From positions 166,867 to 230,866 of the forward strand of contig RMBW01000055.1 in the NCBI GenBank assembly GCA_004009845.1: DNA of 64,000 bases. Direction: 5' to 3'. Below the pieces are notes generated by a model, which made no database searches, was not told the origin of the DNA, and saw only the letters and a program-made list of their open reading frames with translations. The position numbers and the translations under genes are program-made. Positions 33,078 through 45,090 of this stretch are shown piece after piece. Every line of letters begins with the position of its first letter. The first letter of the stretch is position 1. The stretch comes from Davidsoniella eucalypti (taxonomy: Eukaryota > Ascomycota > Sordariomycetes > Microascales > Ceratocystidaceae).

Positions 33078-36000
33078 TTTGAAGTATAGTGTTGGTTGGT
33101 ATGTAGAGAGAAGATACGAAGGACTAAGCTTAATCGTGAAATGGGAGGGAAGATGTATAAACACGAGAAAGATGGAGAATATAAAAAGAATTAAAAAGTA
33201 AAACAAGAAGATCAAAGAAAAGAAAAAAGGGCAGGAACGGCTTGAATTAAATAAAATACGAACAAGAACGTAAAATATACTGTCTATTATCTATCAAGCA
33301 GTGGCAACAAAACAAACAAGCCTGCTAACTGAGTAACAAATTGAGATTAAGCTAAGCTTTCTGCCAAAAAAAACAAAGCGAAGCGAAGCTTGCGAGAAAA
33401 GAACCGAAGAGAAAAAAAGCCTCCCCTGGATGTTCAGGGCCTTGATTCCAGCGCATTTATTCTTCTTTTTACTGGGTTCTTTTCCAAACTGGACCATTAA
33501 ACAGCAAAACTGCCCACAGAGTTACATTTTTCGCCTATACCGAGCAAAAAATAGCACCTACAAAAATCAGAAACAGGCCTAAAAACCAGCTAAAAAGAAA
33601 CCAAGCCTTGGATTCAAAATTGGGGCCACAGAACATGGAGGGCTTGTCCAACCCGGAAGAACGGCACTGGCGTCTCTCATTTCTACGAAAGTAATTACCT
33701 GGCATATCATTTAGTTGTACTATGCTTCTATCCTGTTTGTTTTTCTTCTAATTTTCTGCTTTGTTTACATCTTCTTACTGTAGTACCAATGCTCTACTCT
33801 CATAGTAATCTCTTTTCTTTTACCCCCCAAGTTTCAATCAGCTGCACTACTATAGGAAGCACAATAGCAGGCTAGCGTAGCTGTAGCTGTGCACGACGAT
33901 TCTCCCTTGTATTAGCGGATGCTTCGTCTGGAACAAGACAGCCCCCTCCCCTGTTGGCTGTGATCTCTTTTGTTTCTTCGTGGGTGGCCTCCCGCTTAAA
34001 CTACGTGATTTTATCGCTGTTGGACAATATAGACACCAATTGATTAATTGGACAAACGATGTGTTGTTCGTCATCGTTTAGTTTCTGTCTCTACATATTG
34101 TATGCATTCTCTTCGTTCTTTTTACACGTCAATGTTGCATTCTTCCCATCCGCAATGCCACTAATAAACTTGAGTTGAATGGTTGGTCTTTTGTATCGTC
34201 ACTTGTCTCTATAAAACTTGCTTGATATCTAGCATGAACAGCACGCTTGGCTCACAGGCTGCGCATAGCCCGTCCGGCTTCTTTGACTAGCAAGGGATAT
34301 TGTTGCTGTATGTCTGTTTCTCTCTTTTCTTGCTCTATTGGTTTCTTCTCCGGGCAAAGAGACTTCGATCTATTGAATAACTCTTGTAATACTAATAAAT
34401 TAGTTGTTTGATATGTGCATTCCCAAGCCTAGTTCACGATAAATGCCAATACAGTCAATTACGGGGTTGACGGAGAATACATCTATGCTGTATTTCTAGA
34501 CTCTTCTAGTTGACAATGGCGACACCGAAGACTTGGCCTAATTTTTGCTGTATTTCTATCACTACTGATACTACTCTGATATGTGCATACATAGAAATAT
34601 GACCCAAAATTGACCCATAAACCCAAGCTAATGCAGGTTCAGCTTCATCGGTAGTCTCGCATGCCTCGTCCAATAATCAACACCAACTTGCAACTATATG
34701 TAGGACTACTAAAATAGATACATATATGTATAACTATACTCGACAACGGCCGTATAGTGGTCTTTGAGGTGCATTCGCTATCCAGTTATGTGTGCGTTGT
34801 TCTGGACCGTAAGCCACCTCGTCGCTTCGCTACAGCATGCGATATGATATAGTTCGAGCAACCCTAGCCCATCTCAACAATGTGCGTCTTTCTCTTGATT
34901 TCTCTACCATCTTTAGTGGACGGTTGATCTTTGATCTGTAGATGGTCTTGGTGCCTAGCCAGCTTTATCTATCTTCTGAGTTGCGAATTATGTTTGTCCA
35001 CTGAACAATCATCTTGTCCTCTTCTCTCCTTCTTCCATTGTCCTTGCGTTAACACGTCGTCCCAACATCTGACTTTGATTGTCCCCCATAATTCCTTTTT
35101 GTTCGTCAATTGGGATGCCAAGACTTTGCTAGGAAACAAGATGCCGGTGATTATCTTCTATCTTTATATAAAGCATCCTTCTGCCAGCGCGGCTCTTCCC
35201 TGCTTGTTTAGCATGAAGTAGACAAGTCCTGACAGTGCCAAGCCGACTAATAGACGAACACAAAGATTGAAGAATAAGATCAAAAATTGTTAGAGAAATT
35301 CCCATGTCGATTGTTCTTCGAACTTCTCGCTGTTGTTTTCTTCCTTGCCAAGACTTTAGACTTGCCGGTTTGCCAACCTTCATCCTTGGTATTGTTCAGG
35401 TTAAAGCATGTCAATTGTACGCTTGGTATATCTTTTTTCCACAATGTGGAAATAAAAATGTAAATATCGCCATACAACTCTACAACATAATATAGGCGCC
35501 GTTCGATGGAGCAAAACACCGCACAGTTGGTAAAGCGATCCCAGAGCCGGCCAGGAATCGGTACCCGAGATCTTTCTACAGTCCTGCTCGGTCTCGCAGC
35601 CTTGGCTTTCCTATTTTGGTGATGGCTCCATGAAGTCAATGCTTACATAGTGCTTGAACCGTGTGTCTATTCTTGCTCTACTGGATTGTTGCTTCTTCTT
35701 CTTCCCCTGAAATTCTACCGCTGCTGCCACCGTTTCCGCTTCCGCTATTGATATCTATAGCATAATAAGGTCAACTTTATCGGCCGCTGTTAACACAGAA
35801 GACAGCTATTTGCTCAGATGACGCACTTGCATACAGTGATGACAAGCAGTTCATGACTAACCCTCTGAGGGCGCAGAAAGGTAAACGAGTCCAAGCTAGT
35901 ACGCAACCTTGATTATATTCACCCACGAGGGCCATTTGTGATATAGCTTTTAGAACTTTAGTACTTCACCAAACTTCATACTATCTAAATATATACTGTG

Positions 36001-37002
36001 CTTCTATCACCGACTCGATTACGCCAAATTTTATGCTGGACCCCCTGAACCCCGACCTCTTCGAGACTCACTGTTAATGATGCCTGTTTTTTTAGGTTTT
36101 TTTTTTGTTAGTTCAACAGTCAGCATGTATGGGAGAAAGTCGATCGACCTTACGTCACGTCCTATCCGCATGACTATAAAAATACACAACACAATACAAC
36201 AATACTATGTCTAAGCAGGATATTCCATGCAGATGCATCCCCTAGAAAACAGCTTGCGTAACCAATACCATTGACGATATCTTTACGACGAACTCGAGAT
36301 GCAATCCATCGCGCTGTCTGTCGTTTCAATCCCGTCCTTGAAGCCTTCGCTATGCTAAATCAACTTGTAGTGTATCATCGATTTGTGTATCACATTGGCT
36401 TCTCCGCTTGGTACCGACTCCACAAAGAAGCCATAGATGTCGATCTAAGTCAGGAGCTACTAGTCTTCTAGGATGCAAATCTAGTTTCACTACTAGCGAA
36501 ATACATATGTGTGGTTGGTCCAACCAGCTCCAACAAAGTATCATGAAGTTATCGCATTTATGGGCTCATGGGAACCAGAATTTGTACTTTCAAGTACACA
36601 CTTCTGTTTGCTTTGAGACAGTATTCGCATGTTTTGCTTAGGCCCTCCCTCACCTTCCGCGGCTCATATACTAATAACATGCTGCACATATATAGACCCT
36701 AATACAACCCTTAATCTTTACGTGCACGTGTTTAGTCATATGACAGGCCTCCACATTTATCACAGCTTTAGCCAATAATATAGCTCTATGGCGCCCAGCT
36801 AGCTACTAGCAATTGCCAGCACCGCTTGTTCCTTGGCCCCACCAAAGCCGAATGTCGTCCAGCTAGCAACAGCCACTTTAGTCCAGGTCAGTAGCCTTGG
36901 GGAGGCCATCTAGAACACCCAAGAGCCTTACTAACCACTAACATTTCCACACCGAGCAGTAATTAAGTTATTATTGCCGTTTTTTAAATTGCTTCACCCA
37001 CC
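33078..37002. other. Gene-free stretch of 3.9 kb
   Basis: I find no gene. Frames reach 119 codons on the minus strand (35280-35639) and 96 on the plus (34931-35221), with no family resemblance and no convincing splice partners. The stretch is AT-rich with pyrimidine-rich patches, and contains the CYSTM promoter on the left and the ARPC2 promoter on the right. An unrecognised non-coding RNA is possible. Confidence 0.4.
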
Positions 37003-38381
37003 ATGCTTCTGCTCGACTACCAAAACAATCTGATCCAGACGGTGCTCACCGAGCGCTTTTCCGGGTTCGTTGTTCCCTATCCCTCTCTCCTCCTCTGTTC
37101 CAAGCTCTAAACGCCTGCCTGTTATCGTTGCTCGATCTCCCATCCCTCGCTCACGGGAGGTGCCGGACGGAGCTCTTGCAAGCTATGTCACGAACATTTA
37201 AGCTAATAACTTGGCCCGTAAACCTTTTGTAGAGCTGCTCCCGCACACATCGATCAGACTGTTTCCGATTTCGACGGCGTCATCTTCCACATCTCGACCC
37301 CCGAAACCAAGACCAAAATCTTACTGTCTATCCAAATACGATGCTTCAAGGACCTCGTCAAGTACGGTGCCGACCAGGTGTTGAACCGTGAATACGGAAG
37401 CTACGTCGCTTCCGTGGAGCCCGGTTATGACTTTTCCATCCAAGTCGACTTGGAGAACCTGCCGTCTGATAAGGGTGCGCGATACCACCACTTCCCCAAG
37501 AGAAGCTCTAGGCACACGCCAAGAGCTGTTCAAATTTGTCATTTGAATTTCTTATCTCGCAGATACTAACAGCTTATTCCTGCCGTACAGAAAGCCGCGA
37601 TGCTCTAATTATGAAATTCGCTTTGCTCAAGCGCAACGCCATGGCTGCTCCGTTCGAGGCCGCGTACGAGGAACACTACAAGCTGAGAGACGAGGCCAGC
37701 AAGTACACTAGCGAAGAAGCGCCCCAGGGTATGCGCGAAGGTGGCGAGGTCATGTCAATCCACTACCGTGAGGAGGAATCTATCTTTGTAAAGGCCAGTC
37801 ATGACCGTGTGACTGTTATCTTCAGCACAGTCTTCCGCGAAGAAACCGACAAGGTGTACGGAAAGGTGTTCATCCAGGAATTTGTTGACGCCCGTCGCCG
37901 CGCGATTCAAAATGCGCCTCAGGTGCTATTCCGGAGCGAACCTCCTCTAGAGCTTCAGAATGTCCCTGGCGTGCGCAATGCTGCCAATGGCGAAATCGGC
38001 TACGTCACTTTCGGTATGTGTATCCTTTCTTGTCTTACCATAACACAAGAGTTTGTGTCAAATATTAATGTCTTTCTTTCCAGTTCTTTTCCCTCGCCAT
38101 CTCACTCCCCAGCGTATGGACGATGTTGTCTCTCACATCCAGACCTTCCGTAACTACTTCCACTACCACATCAAGGCGTCCAAGGCCTATATCCACTCGC
38201 GCATGCGCAAGCGGACTGCTGACTTCCTGCAAGGTAAAAAACAACCCCGCTTTCTCAAGATAGTTAGTTCGATCTTCAGTAATGCTAACAACTTTGTGAA
38301 GTTCTGCGACGTGCACGTCCCGATAGCGAGGATAAGGAGCGCAAGACCGCTAGTGGTCGGACATTCAAGGTTGCGGCTTAA
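37003..38381 (+). CDS. ARC35: Arp2/3 complex subunit 2 (p34/ARC35)
   Basis: Five exons (37003-37064, 37233-37474, 37591-38013, 38084-38233, 38302-38381) give 318 residues. ARPC2 forms, with ARPC4, the core that binds the mother filament in the actin-branching Arp2/3 complex, active at cortical patches and endocytic sites. It begins MLLLDYQNNLIQTVLTERF. It then shows FKDLVKYGADQVLNREYGSY and EPGYDFSIQVDLENLP, VYGKVFIQEFVDARR, and the C-terminal helix TPQRMDDVVSHIQTFRNYFH followed by AYIHSRMRKRTADFLQVLRR. Four introns are GT-AG, the first with an uncommon GTTCGT donor; branch sites include GCTAATA and ACTAACA. Length is as expected. Confidence 0.94.
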
Positions 38382-39332
38382 GCTCCTCAACTCACAGATT
38401 TGTCACTCGTGCTCTCTCATGCATTTTCTGGTTATTACGCCTGCTATGTGTCTTTTTCATGCTCATTGTTGGATTGTTCTATCGTTTCTTGCGTCCTTTT
38501 TTCATAAATATTCTTCCTTTACATGTTCCACGTATAGCCTAGACAGGCCATAGTTCCATGTCTGCAGATGCTATAGATAAAATTGGCGGTTTATACTTTT
38601 ATCATGACGTGCATCTTGTTGTATTCCTATTCGCCCACTATAGTAATCTTGATCAGTTATCGTTGAAAACGGAATTACCTAGTTTATATAGCAAAACTAC
38701 TACTGAAATCCACCCTATACTTATGGTAGTGCGTCTGGGGATTTGGGCAGCCTCTCCACTCACAAAGTTCTGCAGAAGGTAGATGCCAGGTAGTAACCAT
38801 ACTGTTCTAAGAGGGTTTATAATACAAGGAGCTACAAAATGCTGGGAGATCTTGAGACAGGTTCCCAATGAGGTGGTTTTTGCCGGAAAGGATTAGAAGT
38901 TGAAATTCAGAGGGATAGCATATAACAAAACCATAACAAATGTTCTGTATCTCAGTGGCCTGTCACTGTTGGGAAGTATGTTGTCCTTCCGTTGTATACT
39001 ATTAAAGGTCCATTTCCATCTTAATAAAAATGAACTAAAAAATAAAAAAGTTAGCTAACTATCCACTATGACATGAACACTTATAACCCAACTAACCCTA
39101 ACAGCGGTCAATGACGACAATCCTTGAAAAGACCCTGAGGTTAAGCCTTGTGCTACCTAGTTTAATATGCAAGCTCTTCAAGCTCAATCTCTTCGGTATT
39201 AATCAAAACAAAAAATACACGCGATTCAAAGTAATCCGACTTTGGAGCTACTCTAAGAATCCACACGAAACCCCGAACAAAGGGTCTCCCAACTTGAGAC
39301 AATCTGCCACCGACGACGACCCCTAAAATACT
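38382..39332. other. Intergenic with dispersed repeat
   Basis: Besides the repeat at 38691-39032 there is no gene that I can support in this 950-bp gap. Confidence 0.4.
38691..39032 (+). repeat. Dispersed repeat, copy 1
   Basis: Starts GCAAAACTACTACTGAAATCC and ends CCATCTTAATAAAAATG. Shared blocks with 50651-50933 include GGTAGTGCGTCTG, ACCATACTGTTCTAAGAGGG and GTGGCCTGTCACTGTTG. The copies differ by substitutions and two longer indels. The family is unknown and no coding sequence is seen; it may be a MITE or SINE-like element. Confidence 0.85.
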
Positions 39333-40219
39333 ATGGTGTGGCCATTCACATCATGGTCGAACTCAGACTCCTCGAGGCAGAAACATGAAGCTGTCAAGAA
39401 AGATTCCGAATGGACATGGACCCGGCCATTAGGCCAAGCAGAAGCGCCGCCACTTCATGCTGCCATAGAATGGGCGCCAACGTTTGCCTCCACCGTGATT
39501 GCGTTAGGTATCATCAACTTGTACGGAAAGTACATGCGACGCATACCGCGCACGATGTACGTCAGACCAGATATGTGGAGAACACGTAGTTTGTTTGGGA
39601 GAGTTACATCTGTGGGCGACGGGGATGGATTACAGTTGTATCATACTCCCGGTGGACGGCTGGCGGGATGGGGATGGCTGAGAAAGGTTCCCACGAAGAA
39701 GGCCGAACTGAGGGGTAACACGGTATGCACATTTCGCCTGTTTCTCTTATCCCTACTTTGAGTTGTTACCCGATGATTTAAGGATGTTTTCTAATTGGTT
39801 TCCACCGTTGTTATGTGTAGATATCCATACGAATCACTGGTATCGACGCACCTGAAGCCGCCCACTTTGGCAAGCCGGCCCAGCCATATGCGTTTGAAAC
39901 TCAAAGATGGCTGACTGAATACACACTAAATCGCAACGTGCGTGTCAAGCTTCTACGCGAGGACCAATACGACCGCGTTATTGCCACAGTGTACAGCTGG
40001 CGCTGGGGTATTATACGTCGCGATGTGGGATTGGAGATGTTGAAGCGTGGATTGGCTACGACGTACGAGGCCAAGACAGGCGTGGAGTTTGGCGGTAAAG
40101 AAGATATATATAAGGCTGCGGAAGCTAAGGCTAAGGCAGCAAAAATTGGAATCTGGGGCTTAAAGAACTTCGAGAGCCCTAGGGAGTATAAAGATAAACA
40201 CAATGCTAAAAAGGCGTAA
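39333..40219 (+). CDS. LCL3: Membrane-anchored staphylococcal-nuclease-like endonuclease Lcl3
   Basis: Two exons (39333-39722, 39821-40219) give 262 residues. Lcl3 is a fungal protein of the mitochondrial or other membranes with a thermonuclease (SNase) domain; it was named in yeast for a long-chronological-lifespan phenotype. One membrane segment lies at about residues 47-66 (EWAPTFASTVIALGIINLYG). The SNase domain follows, with RVTSVGDGDGLQLYHTPGG, RITGIDAPEAAHFGKPAQP and LLREDQYDRVIATVY, which hold the expected calcium-binding aspartates and the active-site arginine and glutamate. It ends in a lysine-rich tail. The 98-nt intron starts GTATGC, has TTCTAAT and ends TAG. Length fits ascomycete orthologues. 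Confidence 0.94.
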
Positions 40220-41130
40220 TCTACAGCTCATGCTTTGTGTCTATACTATTAGTGGTAGTAAATATATAAGATTTAGTTTGTTATCTGTATAAGCCTATAT
40301 GACACGTAAATGTTTATACTATACACTGGTATCGCTACGATATCAAAGGATCCATCTTCTTGGTTTGATATCTGACACTCAGAAATGATACAAGTACTAT
40401 CTTATTTTTGCCTAGTTGTGGAAATCAAGCCACATTTCATCATATCCTACTAATCAAGAACACCAATATGCGACACTATCCACTGCTCTTGATTTCTACC
40501 TGAATAGTGAAGTCCTTCTTGATTCACGAAAAGTAGCCTAAGGTTGATTACAACGACGGGTTTAGCAAAACCTACCGCAATCCTGACGGTGTTCGTGGTG
40601 AACGGTAGGGGTTTTCAGTTGTCGTAAACAAGCGTACTCTTGCTTTTGACAAGCTTGCCGGCGGCACTTTTAAGCTGATTCCTCTTCTGCCTTGGAGCGC
40701 CGAGTTTGAAAAGGGCAAGTCCCTGTCTCGACATTATCTCCTTTGAGGTTCTGACTTGAGCTAGTAGTGACATATCAACATCCCTAACTACGATGATATT
40801 CGTCAAATCGAGGGTTTTCAAGAGCGTGTCCCATTCTGTCTGATGACAACCAAAGTTTTATTCTGTTATGTGTTATGTTTTTATGTGAATTATATCCACC
40901 TTTATTTTCACAGCGATACGATAACATGCTCCGGACGGAGTTGGTCGCCTAATGTCATCCTCCGGCTGACTCCCGGGCAGTCACCCAAGGATCCAGCTAT
41001 AAGATCAAGCCCGAGAGCATATCTACAGAATTCCAAGACTGTTCGCCTGCTGTTCTTAGTTGCAGCGACAGCTAAAACTAACCAGTCCGGTAAGTCATCG
41101 GCCCTCGGTTTGTTTGCCGCCCGGTCCGGT
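40220..41130. other. Gene-free stretch, left margin of repeat block
   Basis: No gene supported. A 68-codon minus-strand frame (40615-40821, ending KSKSTLVYDN) could be a transposon scrap but I cannot assign it. Confidence 0.35.
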
Positions 41131-41777
41131 TTGATTTGATTTGATTTGATTATATTTGATGTCTCCCTAAATCACTAAGATTATACGACGCCGGGTTGGA
41201 TACCGGACAGATATTTAAAGTCAGACAAATTCAATAGCTTTGTATGTGCGGGACGACACCTTTCCTTAGCCCCGAAGAACTAGTGGTCCATACCTCCACT
41301 AAGAGCAACAAAAACAAATACAAAAAAAACCAAAACAGTGCCTCCAAGAAAGACAGACCCACAAAACCAACTCCCTAAGTGGAGGAGCTACCATCTCTAC
41401 TATTCAGCAAGAGGCTGGTGATCGTGGCCGTAAAAAAGATTTTTTTGGCGTAATCAAGCCCGGTGCTATGGATGAAGCAACAGCAACAAGATTCCCACGC
41501 TGCGGGGTCGGGCATCCGGAGCTTTCAAAGAGGTTGCCCGCCGATTGTGAGTGTGGCTCTCTGGGGTCAGTCGCTGGTGAGGACATCCCTCGAGAGGGGA
41601 AAAGGCCTCACAAAACGGTCCATCAAAGACGACAGATGTCGAAAAAGAAAACGAGAATGGACAGCAACATTGGGAATACGTGCTAGTCGCTCTTAAACCC
41701 CCACGACGAAGGAGGGGGTGCTCTAACTCAAAGGTACCCCCCCCCCCCCCCCCCCGAGGGTTTTAGGAGGGAAGTTT
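41131..41777 (-). mobile_element. Short LINE-derived element A (internally deleted)
   Basis: The left end is a (TTTGA)n-type tail followed by about 180 bp (41150-41328) that matches 45105-45285, the 3' end of the nested Tad-like LINE. The right end, about 41460-41777, matches 48000-48341, one end of element C; shared pieces include GACAGCAACATTGG, GTGCT[A/G]GTCGCTCTTAAA and the C-run before GAGGGTT. I read it as a minus-strand LINE copy that kept both ends and lost its middle. It contains a run of 20 C (41737-41756) where element C has 7. Its exact ends are uncertain, and I found no target duplication. Confidence 0.6.
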
Positions 41778-41847
41778 GGCAGGTTGGTGTCCGTTGCCGA
41801 ATCCCGGATCTTTGAGACGACGTAAGCCCGATCATCTCTGTAATCTC

Positions 41848-41879
41848 GCCTGGTTAGCTCAATCGGTAGAGCGTATGAC
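41848..41879 (+). pseudogene. tRNA-Lys(CUU)-like gene, 5' half (split by insertion)
   Basis: GCCTGGT-TA-GCTC-AATCGGTA-GAGC-G-TATGA-C has acceptor strand, D stem and loop with a good A box, and the 5' anticodon stem, then stops at position 32. The rest of the tRNA is found 4 kb downstream at 45871-45911 in the same orientation. The two halves pair in the acceptor stem (7 of 7 counting G-U) and in 4 of 5 anticodon-stem positions. Confidence 0.75.
41862..41879 (+). repeat. Target-site duplication, left copy (retroelement in tRNA-Lys)
   Basis: ATCGGTAGAGCGTATGAC. The right copy at 45854-45870 reads ATTAATAGAGGCACAAC. Aligned with one gap, all differences are transitions. Confidence 0.65.
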
Positions 41880-41919
41880 GACAATTTTTTCGCGTTCACG
41901 TGGCCCACACGTCGGCGAA

Positions 41920-42857
41920 ATGGCACCAGCGAGAGACAAGATTGAGAATACGACGAACTGGGGACAGATTGATTGCCCACGATGCCGCGACCGATCCGTG
42001 ACAGTCAAAATGAACGCGCCAAACGGCATCGTTAAACACATGAGAGGCCACAAGCCACTTTCACTAGAGGAGAGAAGCGGTGTGGTGTCTGCGTCATCTG
42101 TGGTAAGATGACCAGCAGCCCCAAGGAACGCCAAACTCACCACAGAGAATGCGAGCCTCACAAGGTCGTACTTGTGAAAGATCATTGGCTACCTCGACGT
42201 GACCACCCTTACACGGGATTCAATCCTGTCCCCCCACCCGACAAGAAGGCTGAAGCTCCAACGACACCATCATATCTCAACAGCCCGCCGATCGCGTCGG
42301 CCGTCGGCCTCGCCCGCCCCGCCACATGCAACCACACAAATGCCACACTCTCAATCGCCCAAGATAGAAACGATGCTGAGCGAACTGTCGAAGATGGAGA
42401 TAACACTGGTGCGGACCTGGATGCCAACATCGACAAGGTGGTCACCGCCATCCGTGACAACAATCCAGATGACCACCTTCGCCAAACCGTCCCCATCCCA
42501 ACCTTCACACGACCTCCGACAGTTCTGCCTGAAGATTGCGGATCTATACCGACGGTATATCAACCTTCCCACGGAGGTCACTTTGGCCCAGATCCTGTTG
42601 TGGCCAATGGCTATGCTCGGCCATGCGGCGAAGAAACCCAAGAAAGGGTTACGAATGACCGACATCATCAAGGTCTACCCCAATTCATCTGCCCAAAGCC
42701 CGCCGCCCATAGCCACAATCCAAGGCCGCCGACCACAGACCCCGCAGAGTTGAACCTGGGAAAGAAGATGCTAGCCAAAGGAAGAGCCAGCCGGGCAGCA
42801 GCAACGCTGTCCAAAGACTCAACTCCTGCAGTCGCCTCACAGGAAACTATGGAATAG
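41920..42857 (+). pseudogene. Retroelement N-terminal zinc-finger region (broken)
   Basis: From ATG 41920 the frame reads MAPARDKIENTTNWGQIDCP, with a C2H2-type finger (CPRC, then HMRGH after 16 residues). One frame over, a second finger reads CVICGKMTSSPKERQTHHREC, so a frameshift separates them. The second frame (from 42108) runs on to 42857 through a proline-, threonine- and asparagine-rich linker. N-terminal fingers of this sort in site-specific non-LTR elements recognise the DNA target. What they bind here is inferred only from the insertion site. Confidence 0.6.
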
Positions 42858-42910
42858 CTGGGACCGCCCGGCCTTTTGGCAAAGAACGAGCTAAGTCTAA
42901 GCCAAAGTCA

Positions 42911-43927
42911 GTGGGCCCCGAACATGTTCTGAGAGCCATCAAAGCCCAGGACCCGGAAGCTGCACCTGGCCCCTCCAGATGGTCGAACCGACTGATCATC
43001 CGAGCAGCAGACGAGGATGACTTTATAGCCTTCCTTGTAAAGCAAGAAAATGACATCCTGGCAGGCTCTTCTCCCAGCAGGGCACTCCTTCTGGCATCCC
43101 GACTTGTGGCCCTAGACAAAAAACCAGGCGTACGACCGATAGCCGTCGGTGAAGCATTCATGCGAATCGTTGGCAAGGCTATCCTGATCGCCACAGGTTC
43201 GCACGGTACCAACCCATGCTAATAGGGTGTTGGGACATTTACGGAGCTAATCGAGGCACTAATCAGAAAGGCCGTCGAGGACGAGAACACGGAGGGACAC
43301 GTATATTACTCAACTAGAATTCTCCAATGCGTTCAACAACATGAGCAGGAGGAGGATGGCAAACTCTGTGCGAGACTACAGGAAGGATCTCTTGGGGGCA
43401 GCGGTATATAAAGACCCGACCATCCTCATTACAAACGACGGTAACAGGCTTGTATCCGCTGAAGTAGTTAGGGAGATGTGTTCGGTCCGCTGTTCTTCAG
43501 CTTGGGGATGAGAAAGTTCGTAGAGAAGCTGAAGGAGACACTGGGATCAGGGGAGGAAGTCATGGCTTACCTCGACGACATTGTCGTAGCTGGGTGACGC
43601 ACGGATGTACCGGATACAGCGGCCACTTTGCTTGCAGATATGGAAATTGGGGTCCCCCTCAACCAGTCCAAGTCTAAGGTCCTCCGTATCCAGGACTGCC
43701 GTGAGCCAACCGGCATAGAGGTGCTTAGCTCCTTCCTCGGCCCCACCACCGCCCAACGACCCCAACGACGCTTTCTCTACGACCGCATAGTTCGTCAAGC
43801 CGGCATACATCTCAGGCTGGAGCAGCTGTCCCTGCAAGAGGCCCAGCTGGTCCTTCGTCTTTGCACACAACAAACACTCCGACACCTAGTGAGAACCCTA
43901 CGACCCGATGGCCTGGAGGACATCTAG
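42911..43927 (+). pseudogene. Retroelement reverse-transcriptase domain (broken)
   Basis: The first part shows APGPSRWSNRLIIRAA, LLLASRLVALDKKPGVRPIA and VGEAFMRIVGKAI, typical of non-LTR-like reverse transcriptases. After two stops at 43220-43225 the domain continues with frame changes: LEFSNAFNNMSRRRM (the first catalytic Asp block, with E where D is expected), CVFGPLFFSLGM, and AYLDDIVVAG with the catalytic YLDD at 43568-43579, followed by a TGA. A further frame (43628-43927) carries the post-catalytic segment GVPLNQSKSKVLRIQD and LRLCTQQTLRHLVRTL. It cannot be functional as it stands. Confidence 0.8.
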
Positions 43928-44345
43928 TCTACGCTCGACAATCTCCTTCTCAATGCGATGCGGTGGATCAGAGGCGTGGCCGAGCCTGGCCCATACGATG
44001 AAGACATCATGGCCTTGCCCATCCCTTCCTATCTAGAGCAGGCCTTTTCCGTCTTTCATGTCGCAACAGCCCAGGCCCACACCGACTTGGGGTGTATCCG
44101 GAACCCAGAAATGACCCGCCTGTAAGGACTGCGTCGGCAGAAGGAAGTCATGGGGGGGCTCAACGGCATGAGACACGACAGATTTTGCGATCGTCTATGA
44201 CCTGCAGAAAGGAAGGACTTCGGTGATAACAAGATATTCCATCGGACGCCAATGGATGGGAATACAGCTAACCAGCAAACACCAGATTATTGCTGGTTCC
44301 CTCCTTATGGGTATGACCAGTGAACATTCCTTGCTCTCGGACCCC

Positions 44346-44867
44346 ATGATGGACAAACCGTGCCCAGAGTGCCACCAGACTGTCAAGTAGGCTCATCACC
44401 AAAAATGCCAACGGAGTACTGCCCGCGCCCGGTCAACTCACTGCCTCCACGATATGGTACGAAACTGCTTCCACCAGGCTCTCCGCCAGTCAGAAATCCT
44501 GTGTGACCTGGAACCCCACTTCCGGCACAATGAAGAAGACTCCGGCCGACGAGCTGATTGGGGATTCCGGGAGGTTGAATTGCGCAAGCTTTACGACCTG
44601 ACAATCATCAAGCTTCACGGGGAACACTCCTCAAGGGAAGCAGCTACCATTCTAAACAAGAGTTACAACAACAAGATTGGTAAATGCCCCCCTCTGGAAG
44701 CTGGTGAGCAGTTCTACCCGATAGTGCTCTCCCAGGGCGGATCGATGGACTCGAGATCAGAAACTAAGTTCAAGATACTGCAACAACGTATGCCAAAGAC
44801 TACATCAGCCTGGCTCGACAGAACCATGGGCATCCTGATGGCTCAAACCCGAGTTGAGGCCCATTAG
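44346..44867 (+). pseudogene. Retroelement CCHC knuckle and restriction-like endonuclease (broken)
   Basis: In one frame, interrupted by a single TAG: CPECHQTVK(stop)AHHQKC, the zinc knuckle, then HCLHDMVRNCF, then RRADW (codons 44547-44561). After 12 residues comes D (44595-44597) in LYDLTIIKL, and then ILNKSYNNKIGKC and GEQFYPIVLSQGG. The RAD-x12-D spacing matches the (K/R)PD-x12-14-(D/E) core of the REL endonucleases of R2-like retroelements, with alanine in place of proline. Such endonucleases nick the target to prime reverse transcription. Confidence 0.7.
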
Positions 44868-45076
44868 GTGGCCCGAGGTATGGCTCAAGAAGGCCGCATC
44901 TCCCAGTCTGTCCCTTAGACTTGGAAAATCAAGACAAGGACGCTTTTGTGGATCGTGAGGGCCCCCTGGCCTACGTAGCAGATGGATGATGTTTTGCTTG
45001 TTTTTTTTATTTCTTTTGATGTTTTTACAGCTGTACCTGGGTTTTCATTCTTCTTGTTTCTTCTATACTGTTTCAA

Positions 45077-45090
45077 CCATTACCTTCGCT
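45077..45090 (+). repeat. Target-site duplication of nested LINE, left copy
   Basis: CCATTACCTTCGCT, matching 45782-45795 (CTATTACCTTTGCT) with two C/T differences. Confidence 0.65.

Noticed and set aside
39090..39108. ACTAACCCTAACAG as a telomere-type repeat
   Set aside because: Only one CCCTAA unit, no tandem array.
41848..41879. Functional tRNA-Lys with a very large intron
   Set aside because: Nuclear tRNA introns lie between positions 37 and 38 and are short. Here the break is at position 32 and the inserted DNA encodes RT and endonuclease domains.
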